64,000 nucleotides of DNA from Polytrichum commune (Eukaryota; Streptophyta; Polytrichopsida; Polytrichales; Polytrichaceae), in NCBI GenBank assembly GCA_950295325.1, contig OX485804.1:43586001-43650000 (forward strand), in the 5' to 3' direction. The notes below the pieces were generated by a model. The model made no database searches. It was given only the letters and a program-made list of their open reading frames with translations, and had not been told where the DNA came from. A program made the position numbers and the translations under genes. Each line of letters opens with the position of its first letter. Position 1 is the first letter of the stretch. Positions 35,977 to 46,630 of this stretch are shown here, piece after piece.

Positions 35977-36477
35977 TCAACTGTCATCCCAATTGGAACA
36001 ATACCGACACCATGCTATATCTATGGCGTGAGATAAATACGGTGACTCAGTTTGAATTCCAATTGTAATGAGACTCTTCTTCACTTCTTGTTGTCGTGGA
36101 CAGCAAAAGGTAAAATGGGATGACCTGAGACAACTCTCACACTCGTGTAATCTCTTGGTTTGAGGTACGGTGTTCACTCCTGTCCGATTTAGGTCACTAG
36201 TCAGACGTCTATGATGACACCTTTCAACTTCAGGGGTTCCGTGTATACAACGGTCAAGGTAATCTATTCTTGACACAAGATTCCTCAAAATAGCAAAAAT
36301 GTGTCTAATGGCTCCTTCTCCTATCCCACTAGGTACAGGGCGTGACTGGAAATGTCTAGGGTATGATGAAGGTGTAGGGACAGATGGATGTGTGTATGAA
36401 GTATTTTGACTTCTACCACTCCAAGTCTTCTCCCTATTCCTTTCTCCTCTAGCTTTCCACTTCCCCTGTCCACCCAT
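35977..36477 (-). CDS. Zinc-knuckle ORF at the 5' end of the retrotransposon
   Basis: 166 codons starting about 75 bp from the primer-binding site. The N-terminus is basic (GGQGKWKARGERNREKTW). The C-terminal half has CESCLRSSHFTFCC, which fits a CX2CX4HX4C zinc knuckle, followed by a QTES segment shared with 32647-33030. A knuckle on a separate ORF upstream of gag is unusual. Confidence 0.6.
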   Translation of the reverse strand: MGGQGKWKARGERNREKTWSGRSQNTSYTHPSVPTPSSYPRHFQSRPVPSGIGEGAIRHIFAILRNLVSRIDYLDRCIHGTPEVERCHHRRLTSDLNRTGVNTVPQTKRLHECESCLRSSHFTFCCPRQQEVKKSLITIGIQTESPYLSHAIDIAWCRYCSNWDDS

Positions 36478-36553
36478 TGTGGTAGGTTTCCCTCTTAGAC
36501 ATTAATAGGTCTTAATTATGAAAAATGATTATGCCTTAAGACGACCTCTGCCT

Positions 36554-36571
36554 TCCCCGGCAGCGGCGCCA
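36554..36571 (-). other. Primer-binding site of the minus-strand retrotransposon
   Basis: TGGCGCCGCTGCCGGGGA on the minus strand, four T residues from the LTR end. This is the type found in plant Ty3/gypsy elements such as Athila and usually assigned to an Asp tRNA. Confidence 0.85.
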
Positions 36572-36575
36572 AAAA

Positions 36576-38119
36576 TGTAGTTAGTTTTTGCTCTCACTTA
36601 AATAACCCAAAACACCAGGGTACAGACTCTCAAGGAAGGCTTAACTAGTGTCTATTACAGGCATTTGTCACTTCATAGTTCATTAATTAGACCAAGGGGT
36701 TGCTGTCTTCACTCTAAAACATGACTGGTATGTCTTTTACTTTCTTTTTCTCTCTTGGTTTCCTCTCACTGTGTCTCGTTCAGTGGGGTATGTGTGTCAG
36801 TCTCAGTAGTAACCATCTCGTCATGAGATTTTGTATAACAATAGTCTTTCGAGAACAATAGTCTTTGAGTAACACAATTGTCTTTGATAACCATTGGCCA
36901 ATGCATCTTCAATTCAAGGCAATTCCTTTATTACTTGGTCAATGTTAATTCCAATACAAAACAATTGTTTATTCCTTATCTTTGGATTTAATCTCTACTC
37001 ACAACTTATGCAATTAACCATTATCCGTCAAGCTATAATCTTGGTCGCCCTGCACAACCTGCAACCACAACAACCAAGGTAACACACAAGACAATAGTTG
37101 ACAGGATTAAATCGCATTCCATACTCAAAGATCTCTCCTCTTGACTAGTTATCGATTATAAATTTGATTAAGATGAGATTAACTTATACCTAGATAACAT
37201 TTATGAACCAAAGTTAATTCAATCCCTCTTACAATCCAATTGAAATTAGGTTAACTTATGCCTAAATCTTCTTGATAACCCAAAGTTTAACCTATCCGAC
37301 TTAATCTTGACAACCCTCACAACTTTCTCTAATCAACCGATCAAAAATGATTTCTCATCACCTCGGTTGATTGAGTTTCTCTCTTACTCACAATCTCCAT
37401 TATTTTCAATTATAACACTAACAGCCTAAAGGTAGGATTTCACTATAATCTCTTTATGGCTGAACTATAATCATTTTATCATAACGCCTCTCACAGGCCT
37501 CAACAATCGTCCATTGTGTCATTCCCAAACGCTGGACCCTTAGTCTTCCTCACCCTGTCTGACACAGGCTAACAATGGTCCATAGTTTTACTCACAGGCT
37601 GACACTTGGCCATTCATCTTCCTAACACTGCCTATTCACAGGTCTTATCATTTCTCACAACTCTCAGGTAGCTCTCAGTTCGCCCTCTCACAGGGTTATT
37701 CCGACTATCGTTCAACCATGCTCTTTGTGTAACAATGATCTCTCTCGACGATAGTTCTATCCTCTCAATCTCTGTTTTGGGTCAACACCCTATGCTCATA
37801 GTGCGACTTGACTCATCACCCTTAATGCGGTTCTCGTTCAATATCTATCTCTTACGCAGAAGGTATTTCCTCACGCAGATGATAGTTCTCTTTTGCCACA
37901 ATCTTCTTCCTCTCAGGTCACAATTTCAGTTCGCTCAACAATATTTAAGAGTTTGCACTTAGGCTCTGGTTAATCAATGCTCAATCTTATGCGACAATAG
38001 TCTTCACTCTTACATTCATTTGTTAATCTCCCACACGGTACTTCTTCTTACAACTCCAGAAACTTCCATCTTCTCACACTTGCTTTGATTCTCTGCTCAC
38101 ATTGGTTACACTCTCATTA
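36576..38119 (-). repeat. 5' LTR of the minus-strand retrotransposon, part nearest the PBS
   Basis: 1544 bp matching 25311-26854. The LTR is interrupted after ATTA (38116-38119) by the 16.9-kb DNA transposon and resumes at 54981-54985. The two parts sum to 2184 bp, the same as the intact LTR. Confidence 0.93.
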
Positions 38120-38147
38120 AACACTATATTCGTTATTTGGAGACTTT
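38120..38147 (+). repeat. Left terminal inverted repeat of the 16.9-kb transposon
   Basis: 28 bp starting AACACTATATTCGTTATTTG, followed by further GAGAC-containing sequence (near 38159). It matches 54953-54980 perfectly in inverted orientation. Confidence 0.93.
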
Positions 38148-39424
38148 TTGTTAATTTTGAGACTATTTAAGGACGTGGCTTTCACATTTATAGGAATGAA
38201 TACACTACAAATATGCTATGTTCCCAATATGGAAACAAATATGAAACTCAAATGCATGTAATTACACATATAAAAATAGGGAAATGGGACAATTACAACA
38301 TTTGCATATAGGAAATGGATATCATATTCATTGAAGAGGGTCAAAATACAAAATGCAAGTGGAATATCCACTATTAGGCCAAAGCCCTAGAAACACAAAT
38401 CCACATCTATATGTATTTTAATATAGCCTATACATTTGGACCATGAATAGGCGTCACTCTTTTGTTTTTGAAATACTATTATTAGCCTTTGCGGCCGTTT
38501 CTTTTTCTTTTGCTTTCATGGCGTCCATGGCTCTAAATATCTCGGCTCCGCGACTGTAACCTTGTTTATTCCCATTCCCAGCCCTCGAATATATGCCATT
38601 TTCCCATATTGGCCGACCCCCTACCGAATAAGTGGAATACGAACGTGTTTGGGAAACCGAACGTCTTGCACTCTTTCGTAGGGCCAAACAACGATCAGAC
38701 TCGCAAGTCGCAGTCTTCAGTGTTCGCCTATCCAATGACGGAGTGGAGGATGCACCTCCCACATCCATGTATATTGGGGTCTGAAACAATGACCATAAAT
38801 ATATATAACGACGTGGGTTAGTATAAGTTACGGATGTAAGTCCGAAAAACCCAAGAATTTGAAATGCACTAAATTAATATGCGGACATCATGAACGAAAA
38901 ACTTGAGAATGCCAATAGTGGGGCACCTTGGCCTTTGGGGCGGCGGTTTGATCTTCAGGGACATCGAGGGGAGTAGACACAAGCACAACCGGGACGTTCG
39001 TAAAGGCCGGGACATCAATGTGGGGTTCATCCATGCAAAGACGCCTGGTCGACCGTGGGTTTCGAACGTGCTTCTCATTGCGGAGGGGAGATGGGGATGG
39101 GGGTAGAGCGTAATTGAGCTTTGCAACCTTTGGAGGAGGGCTATCGACAACTCCGTCTTCGAACCCCGAGTCTTTGGAGTAATCCACGGCAGAGGCGGCA
39201 TCGACGGCCGAAAATTGAAATAGTGAAGGCATTGAAACGTCGGTCACACCAATGGAAGGGGAGCTGGGGCCCGGCTGAGATGTAGACATGCCATGTCCGA
39301 GACTTTGGGATGCTTGGTGAGGCAACTAAGGCACAAAAATACATTTACAAAATAAGGAGAGAAATGTTAGATATAAACATGGAGAGTCCAAGTACGGAGC
39401 CAAAAAGTATCAAAGTTCTCATAC

Positions 39425-40186
39425 CAATTTATTGAGTTCAGCAAAGCCGTACAACCTCCTAAATTCTGTATCTCTTGGGCCTAGAGGTCTATTGCCAATA
39501 CGATTTGAGAGGACAAAATCCGGGACACTTCCGGAGTGATGGGCAAGCCTTCTAATGTAGGGTCCTAATTCTAACTCTAGGAAGTTGTCGTTTCTATCGC
39601 CCTCCCAAGGGTTCGGGAAAATGCAGTTGCCCGGGGGGTTGAGAACGCTCTTCGCCGGGCTGTCGTCAATGAGGAGCGTGTTCTCCGGAGTGGGCCAATA
39701 ACCTTGGGGGACCCCCTCCAACATTGGGACGCCCACCTAGAGGTTCTTCCTCAGCACCTTAAGGAATTGAGGTCCGCGGCCTCCTCCGACCTTGGGTACA
39801 ATGTTGCCGCTACGGTCATAAAGGTCATCGCAGTGTTCTTGACCGAGAAGCAAGCACGGCATTGCGAGTTCTCGGAAAAGGAAACTGACGACGGCCTTCG
39901 TGTTGTCCATCAGCATGGAGCTCCAGATGATGACATGGGCCAAGCCGAGGACCTCACGAAGGAAGCACCTCAAGCCGGGCCGGACGCGCACAACCTTCTT
40001 GTTAATTAGTGTATCGAAGCGCCCGCCGTAATCCATGTCTTGTGGAGTACGGTAGGGACCCTTGGACGCACTATTGGAGATATGTGTGGATTGACAAAGC
40101 ACGCCATTGAGGTCAAATATTATGAAGTTTTTCCTCATAATATGGCTTGGTCTTTCGGCGGGGTGGCGACATATCTCCGACGGACC
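39425..40186 (-). other. FCP1/NIF-like HAD phosphatase domain (exon 4)
   Basis: Domain annotation within the minus-strand gene. The order of motifs is that of CTD-phosphatase-like (FCP1/NIF, Dullard-type) HAD proteins: nucleophile motif DLNGV, then VRPGLRCFLREV, IIWSSM, CLLLGQEHC, and finally TLLIDDSPAKSVLNPPGNCI with the PNPW segment. Family members remove phosphate from Ser/Thr. The Asn in place of the acid/base Asp occurs, to my knowledge, in a plant NIF subgroup as DLNG. Catalysis is therefore uncertain. The TAG at 39739-39737 splits the domain. Confidence 0.75.
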
Positions 40187-40482
40187 CTGTGATGGCACAT
40201 ACTACCTAGGTGAATGGCACTACCCAGGAAAACCAAATGACAAGCATGCAAAAACGCAACAAAGAAATGCGAGGCAACAAGTATCCGAAGAACTATGCAG
40301 TTCAAAAAATTGTATTAATGTGTTTGGTGATATACATTTCGCGAATAATTTACATTGTCACTAAAGGTCTCTCCTAAGATTAATTGAGCCTACACTAGCA
40401 AAATTGGATCCGCCGCCGCGGGCGAAGTCGAGATTCGAACTCAAAAATATGCACACGCCACGAAAGCTGGCTGACTGGGAAC

Positions 40483-40616
40483 TTACGGACGCGCGTCCGT
40501 AAAGAGGGAGGCATGCTCAAAGGTTGATTACCTCTTCAGCGGTGAGTTCCTCGCCGGCAGTGCCTCCCTCACCAGGCCCAGTTGCGGGGCCAGGTTCCGG
40601 ACGCGCGTCCGTAAAT
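40483..40616. repeat. Palindrome cluster: 40483-40502 and 40596-40616
   Basis: 40483-40502 is the exact 20-bp core TTACGGACGCGCGTCCGTAA in the intron between exons 3 and 4 of the minus gene. The copy at about 40596-40616 has one degenerate arm (TTCCGGACGC) and is the only copy lying in a predicted exon, where it would encode Phe-Thr-Asp-Ala-Arg-Pro in the corrected frame. Confidence 0.9.
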
Positions 40617-42002
40617 TCGCCCTGCGTGTCTTCCACCACCAACAAATCGGCTCCACCTGCTTGCGACGCTTGCGTGCCGACGAAAGGTTGATCCTCATGC
40701 GAGGAGTCTTGGCCCCCCCCCGCATATGTACATCTTCATCGGCGAGGGGGGCGTCGCCCATGTTGACATCTTCATCGTCTCCTATGGCGGGAGGGGAGGG
40801 CTCTGGAGCGGCAGCAACCTGGGGAGGGGGCGGGACAACCAACGCGGGGGCCGTATAGGTGTGCTCCGGTATGTACACCGTGTGGCTGCTAGAAGGAGTG
40901 CGCACCAGAACGGGGGGCACGGACATGGCGGGCTCGGGCGCTGCATACACCACCTGGGGTCTTGCCTGCAAGCTTGCCATCATGCTCATGAATTGTTGGC
41001 TTTGAGCCAAGAATTGTTGATTTTGAGCCATGAGGTCGGCGTGCCTCCGAGCAGACTCCAACCTAGCTTGCTCCATCTCAGCTTGGATGGCGGCCATCTT
41101 CCTGGCGTGCTCTTCGTTGGCCTCCCGGAGCCGCATGTCAAGCTCTTCCTTCATCCTCTTCTCCATCTTCTCGTCCAGCTCGGAGACGGACATGGGCTCT
41201 CTCTTCACCTTGCCTGGCTCAGAAGGCAAGGCGGAGATGGAAGCGTACAGCCTCACCTCATCCTCGTCTTCATCTGAGAGTTCCAAGACGGCACCTTCGG
41301 GGTATTCGTTGTAAGGCGTCTTGTTCCTCTGCCGCCGGCTTGCACGGTAGGAGTCGATATCGGGCCTCGATATCAACTCTAGCATATCTCTACCTTCCAT
41401 GGGCGGGAGCGCCGCCTGCTCACTGGGCTCTCCCCCACCAGAGGACGCCGTGCATCCGGTTTCTGCAGCAAGGTCCGCATCCCTCTCCGCCATAAGCCTT
41501 GCAGCACGAGATGGCCCCGCAGTGGAAGGAAGCCCAACTCGAGAAGTGGGAGTCCCAAAGGGTGATAGACTAGGCGTATTATGAGGCACCCGAATTGGAG
41601 TGACGTTGGGCTGCGCCTCCTCTGCATCCATGTCGTCTTCACCCAGGAGATACGCCACGCGATACACTGGATGACGAGCAAGACCGCGCAAGTCTTCCTG
41701 CCTGGAGGGCTGTCCTTTTGGAGACATTGGATCATCGTCTCCATCGCTGCCCCACCCGCCTGCATGAGAAGGCTCCTCTCTAGAGGCAAGAGGAACAATA
41801 GGATGTGGGGTAATGATATCCAAGAAGTCATTGAGATCCATTTTCTCTGCAAGCTTCCTGTGATCTTTGCACTCATCCATGTCGCCAACCCCCACAAACG
41901 AGTTAACCTGCAACCCAAGCATCTGCACCAAATAAAAAAAGTTAGTGGATTGTTGGTATCAAGATTGAATTGACGGGGAAGATGGACATACAAACATGAT
42001 GC

Positions 42003-42155
42003 AGTGTGCATTTTACGGACGTGCGTCCGTAAAATGCACACTGGGTTAGGTTTGATAACTTTACGGCCGCGCGGCCGTAAATATGCACTGCAGCGCGGCC
42101 GCAAAGTTGAAATGAACTAGGTGGTTAAACTTTACGGTCGCGCGGCCATAAAGTT
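42003..42155. repeat. Palindrome cluster in intron 2 of the minus gene
   Basis: 42003-42042 is a 40-bp palindrome with one central mismatch (arms AGTGTGCATTTTACGGAC). 42060-42081 is a perfect palindrome with GGCC replacing GGAC in both arms. A partial copy lies near 42092 and an imperfect one at 42128-42155 with AACTTTA/TAAAGTT arms. All lie between exons 2 and 3 (intron 42194-41923). Confidence 0.9.
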
Positions 42156-43577
42156 GCATCAGGTGGAGGCATGAAAGTTTTTTTAAGTACTTACCAATTC
42201 CGCATAAACAAATTTGGTCCCCCCGAAGACGTTGTACACTGTCTCACTCATCACAGTCATAGCCTTCAATACTCCTATGTAAAAGTCCATTCGGAGCTCG
42301 GTTGCCGGGCAGATTGCGAACATCGCCTCGTCCATTAGCTCCTTGGGGTGTGGAGGCGGCAACTGGTAAATTTTCTTGAACACGCTCTTCGCCTTTACAG
42401 GCAAACGCCCACTTGGCGAAGACTTCCGTGTCAAGAAATAGAGACATATAGCGCCGACCTGCTTTACCCCCCTTGCTTCTTCGATGACGGCGATGCCTTC
42501 CGTCTTTGCGGGGACGTATGTGCTGTGGAAGATATTGTATTCGAGATCCATCGTCGAGTTGTATAGGTCGACGACCGCTGCGGATCTCTCTTGGTCCACA
42601 ATCCACAGCCACACGTTTGGCTCCAGAAGTGCAGGGGACCGAAAGCTCTTGAAAGATTTCAGGAAGCTGTCGTAGAAAGGGGTCCCCGGAGGAGGTTGTT
42701 TCCAAGAATTTGGAAATGCACGGAAATCAAAGATAGCAAAAGGACAACCCCGGGGGTCATCTCTCACAGTGGCCCGCGAAGCATGGGTGTCCCACTTGCC
42801 GAACTTGAATTGTGATGTCACAGCGCAAAACCTCGCGACACCCTCGAATTTGGCATTCTTCTTTCTATCGAGGAAGTGTTTATATAAAGTTGTCTCCCTT
42901 TCGTCGATAGAACCTTTCTTCTCGTTCTTTCTTGAGCGTTGGGCCAAGAACGGAGATGCTGCTCTTATCAATGCCTTCATTGAGACGCCATTGATGTGGT
43001 ATGCTATTTTCAATCCCCTCCAGTTGTCCCACACAATGTCACCATCTGCATCTGTAAGGTTGTAGGCGGGTACCAATTTGCCTATCTCCCTCATAGCCAA
43101 TGTCTTCTTCTTCCTGTATTCGCACCATTCCTTAATATGGTACGTTGAAGGCTTCATAAACCTTGGTCGTTTGAGGAAGATTTTTGGATACGGCGCTGTC
43201 CTTCTCGGAGTCTCCTTAAGAAGGTGTTCTGCCGCCTTGTAAAGCTCGGCATCGAGCAACCCTTGGAGGGGACGGAAGAACTCTCTGAGGATTGGAGGCA
43301 CCTTAATCTTCAGGTCCTCTTTGTACTTCTTCTCCGTCTCAAGGTTGATGAGTTCTCCGTTGCTGTGTGCATGGAAGACGCGCATCCAGATAGCCCAGGT
43401 CCTACCCGACGAAGTGATGAGCTTCAGTTCGCCCTTCAGATCTTGCACTGTCTTCATGCCGCTTTGCTTCATGTCAATGCTTGAGAACTTCGTCACAATC
43501 GCACTGCTGAATGCCTGCAAGTAGAGAAACAAATGAGTTGTTGAAATGAGATCAAAAAATGGAATGAGAACCGTCTA

Positions 43578-43677
43578 GTTTACGGACGCGCATCCGTAAA
43601 CTTGGAGCACACAAAGAATAAAGGGAAAGTTTACAGAAAGAGTGAAGGAGAATTTACGGACGCGCGTCCGTAAATTC
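43578..43677. repeat. Palindrome pair in intron 1 of the minus coding region
   Basis: About 43578-43602 (one mismatch pair) and 43650-43677 (28-bp perfect palindrome with GAATTT arms). Both lie in the intron 43692-43515. Confidence 0.9.
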
Positions 43678-45025
43678 ATTTGGGAATATTACCTGCCATT
43701 TGGGATTCTTGACGACTGCGTTGTCCCTCTCTTTTGGTGGACAGCCGTGCTCCTCCCACAAGGTCCTACCAGCCACGATGTTGGCTGCCCATGACGCCTC
43801 AAACGCTTTGATTTTGTTTGTCTGGTTGAGGAAGGCAGATATGGCGATGAGCTGATTGGAGTCCTCTGAATGCACGAGAAGTGCCTTCCAATATCAGATT
43901 GTGGGTTTCAGAGGGCTCTTCCAATTATCGTCTGCGAGGAGAGCTTTTGCCGCTTCCACGCTATGCTGGCCGTCCACGATGTAGAATTCCCCTTGCTTAA
44001 TAATTGGCCAATGTTCTGGTGTGACCTCCACGATTGGATCCTTTGGGGTCACACATATGGTCTGCCGGTCAGCTTTCGGGTTGTTCATGATGTTGTTCAT
44101 CTGCCACCAGACCCCGTTCTCTTCTTGCACCCGAGTATTCATACTCTCGGTGCCCTGGTGACATTTATAAACATCCACGTCAAATGTGAAATACCTGCCC
44201 ATTGGCCAGCAGGCTTTTGTTTTTTCGTCGAACTCTTGTTGAATTTTTGTTGATAGATCAGAGTTCGGGCGTTCTCCTTTCTTCAGAAGTGGTGCGACAG
44301 TAAGGGTGGAGCTGACATCTGGACCTTCGGTAAGTCCAGATGACTCCATCTGTGAATGAGAGCGTTTACTGGATGGTCTGCTCCCTCTCGATGCTCCACT
44401 TTGGGACGGTTTTGGTCCTTCCGGGACTGTCTGTGGAACACGCGGTTGTCGTTCAGAAACGACTTTCTTCTTCCTTTTCCCCTTTCTGGACTCCAGGACT
44501 GCCCCATTCACTCTCGTGACATTGTTGAGGAGTCTTCCAAGCCGCTTACCCGTCCAAGGTGCATTGCATGCATAGTCTTGGAATTCAGTTGCAAGATTGA
44601 AGCAACCCGCATCCGGGCTGCCATTTTCGCATTCAGCCTTGTGGAATGGATGTCTGTGCTCATGAAGAAGAATTGTGACTCTGTCATCTTGTTTTTCAAG
44701 ATCTATGACGACATAGTCACCTTGGGCCACTGCACACTCTATTGACCAATTTTTAACTCTAACCCATTTATCTACGTCTATATCTTTGGTATTCATTTGA
44801 TACCCAAATCTAAGTACGAATGTGTCATTCTCAAGTTTCTCTACGTAAACTGTCCAGTTGTCTACTGTGTCTTCGACTGGCTTGTAGTGATCGTTGTGGC
44901 TTATATCTTTGATGGCGGGTGGAAGTGGAGGCGGAAGAAACTCAAATGCCTGGTCAATTGCAGGTCTTTTTGTAGATGCCATCTGCAAATGCAAAAAACA
45001 ATGCTTAGCATCATGATCAATGTCA

Positions 45026-45660
45026 AGTTTACGGACGCACGTCCGTAAACTTTCCACAGGTTGTTTTGAATTATAATGTCAGAATGAACTATCCGAAAAG
45101 ATTTTGCATATGTCAATACGAAATTTCACATGTAGTTTATGGACGCGCATCCGTAAACTATCAACGGGTAGTTGGGGATGAGAATCTCAACTATGAACAA
45201 AGATAAGATTTAATAAGATAGTTCTAGTTTACGAACGCACGTCCTTAAACTAGTAGTTGGGTTTACGGGGTTAGCACTAATTTACGGACGTGCGTCCGGA
45301 AACTAGGAATGGGGTTTACTTGGATGTCACTAGTTTACGGACGCGCGTCCATAAACTAGGAATGGGGTTTACTCGGATGTCGCTAGTTTACGGACGCGCG
45401 TCCGTAAACTACGAATTTGGTTTCCTCGGATGTCACTAGTTTACGGACGCGCGTCCGTAAACTAGGAGTGGGGTTTACTTGGATGTCACTAGTTTACGGA
45501 CGCGCGCCCGTAAATTAGGAAAATATACTGTCCATTAGTAATAATATTGTTTTTTAAATATATCCAGAACTTACGGACGCGCGTCCGTAAGTTCTGGATA
45601 TATGTTGCATGCTTCACCCACCTGGTGCGTCAAAGTTTACGGACGCGCGTCCGTAAACTT
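45026..45660. repeat. Array of ten palindromes upstream of the minus-strand start codon
   Basis: Copies lie at about 45026, 45132, 45225, 45281, 45331, 45384, 45436, 45491, 45558 and 45633. 45558-45603 is a perfect 46-bp palindrome, 45436-45465 a perfect 30-bp one (CTAG arms) and 45633-45660 a perfect 28-bp one. Five copies share an ACTCGGATGTCACTAG-like context at about 50-53 bp spacing, so that part grew by tandem duplication. The array lies in what looks like a 5' UTR intron ending at the TTTGCAG acceptor before 44982. Confidence 0.92.
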
Positions 45661-45724
45661 CAAGCCCTACATTGGTTAATCTGGTCCTTGTTGAGAGGGT
45701 TCCGGATTTTCAGGAAGGTGGTTT

Positions 45725-46405
45725 TGTATATGATGCAAAATACAAGCAAACCAGCAAAGAACAAAAAAACCAAGCAATCAAACAATCAAACCAGCAAGTA
45801 AAAAAACAAGAAATAAACTAAAATACAATCAAACAAGCAATCTATGTACTTATGCAAGAGGCCAGCAAGTAAACAAACAACCACGCCAGCAAGCAAAGCA
45901 AAGCCAAGCAGCAAGCACAAGCAAATCAAACAACTGTAAGCAAGCAAGCACACAAGCAAAAGAGAGAAAAAACAATCACAAGCAAGCACATAAACAAAAG
46001 ATTAAAAAACAATCACAAGTAAGCACAAGCAAGCACAACCAGCTAGCAAGCACAAACAATGACACAAGCAGCAGGCAATCAAACAATTAAACAAGCAAGT
46101 CAAAGCAAGAAATTAACTAAAACACAATCAAACAAGCAACCTATGTCATTATGCAAGAGGCCAGCAATCAAACAAGCAACCAAGCCAGCACAACAAAACA
46201 CAAGCAAGCACAACCAGCAAGCACAAGCAATGCAAAGCAAAGCAAAGCAAATCAGCAAAGCAAAGCAAAGCAAAGTAAAGCACAAGCCAAGAAAGCACAA
46301 GCAAAGCAAAGCAAAGCAAAAGCAAAGCAAAGCACAAGCACAAAGCAAAGCAAAGCAAACCAGCAAGCACAAGAACAAACACAAACACAAACAACAAACA
46401 ACCTT
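45725..46405. repeat. Low-complexity AAGC/CAAAG tract
   Basis: About 680 bp are composed almost wholly of CAAGCAAAG-type words (plus strand A, C and G; almost no T). A longer duplication links about 45830-45910 and 46130-46220. On the minus strand it is a T/G/C-rich tract inside the proposed 5' intron. It gives long spurious open frames on both strands. Confidence 0.85.
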
Positions 46406-46630
46406 GTGAGGTGACCAGGAGCGCCAACAGCAAGAGGAGAGGAGCGCGGAGAGAAGCGCCAACAACAAGAGGAACGCGGGGAGGAGAGGGTTTAGGGTGA
46501 CAACAACAAACCCTAGAGAAGCAAGAGAGGAGCGTGAGAAGAATGTGAGGAAGGAGAGCGAGAGAGGGGAGGCGGAGAAATGAGAGGGTGAAAATGGGCA
46601 AATGAAACCCTAAAACCCTTAAATACTCAA
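46402..46630 (-). promoter_or_regulatory. Probable promoter and 5' UTR of the minus-strand gene
   Basis: Read on the minus strand, AGTATTTAAGG (about 46628-46618) could serve as a TATA box. It is followed by a pyrimidine-rich leader with CTCTCTTGCTTCTCTAGGGT, typical of plant 5' UTRs, and a donor-like CACAAG-GTTGTTTG near 46401. The acceptor would be TTTGCAG before the ATG at 44982, so the first intron would be about 1.4 kb and contain the palindrome array. Inferred, no transcript evidence. Confidence 0.4.

Larger units (their letters stand above)
38454..44982 (-). pseudogene. ParB/Srx-like motif to FCP1-like phosphatase fusion, six exons, three lesions
   Basis: Proposed exons are 44982-43693, 43514-42195, 41922-40532, 40186-39425, 39325-38903 and 38780-38454. 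Every junction is phase 0; donors include GTAATA, GTAAGT, GTAATC and GTATGA (the fifth, GTTTTT, is weak). This gives about 1,837 codons. Near residue 337 KQGEFYIVDGQHSVEAAK resembles the DGQHR-type box of the ParB/sulfiredoxin fold. Exon 2 is basic, with no known domain. Exon 3 is acidic with a Glu/Arg/Gln coiled coil. Exon 4 has the FCP1/NIF phosphatase motifs FDLNGVLC, VIIWSSM and LLIDDSPAK. In the first motif the usual second Asp is Asn. Lesions: TGA at 43896-43894; exon 3 is one base short of a multiple of three, placed at the nine-G tract (about 40713-40721); TAG at 39739-39737. Exon 3 to exon 4 joining in frame argues for one protein. Two adjacent genes remain possible. Confidence 0.7.
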
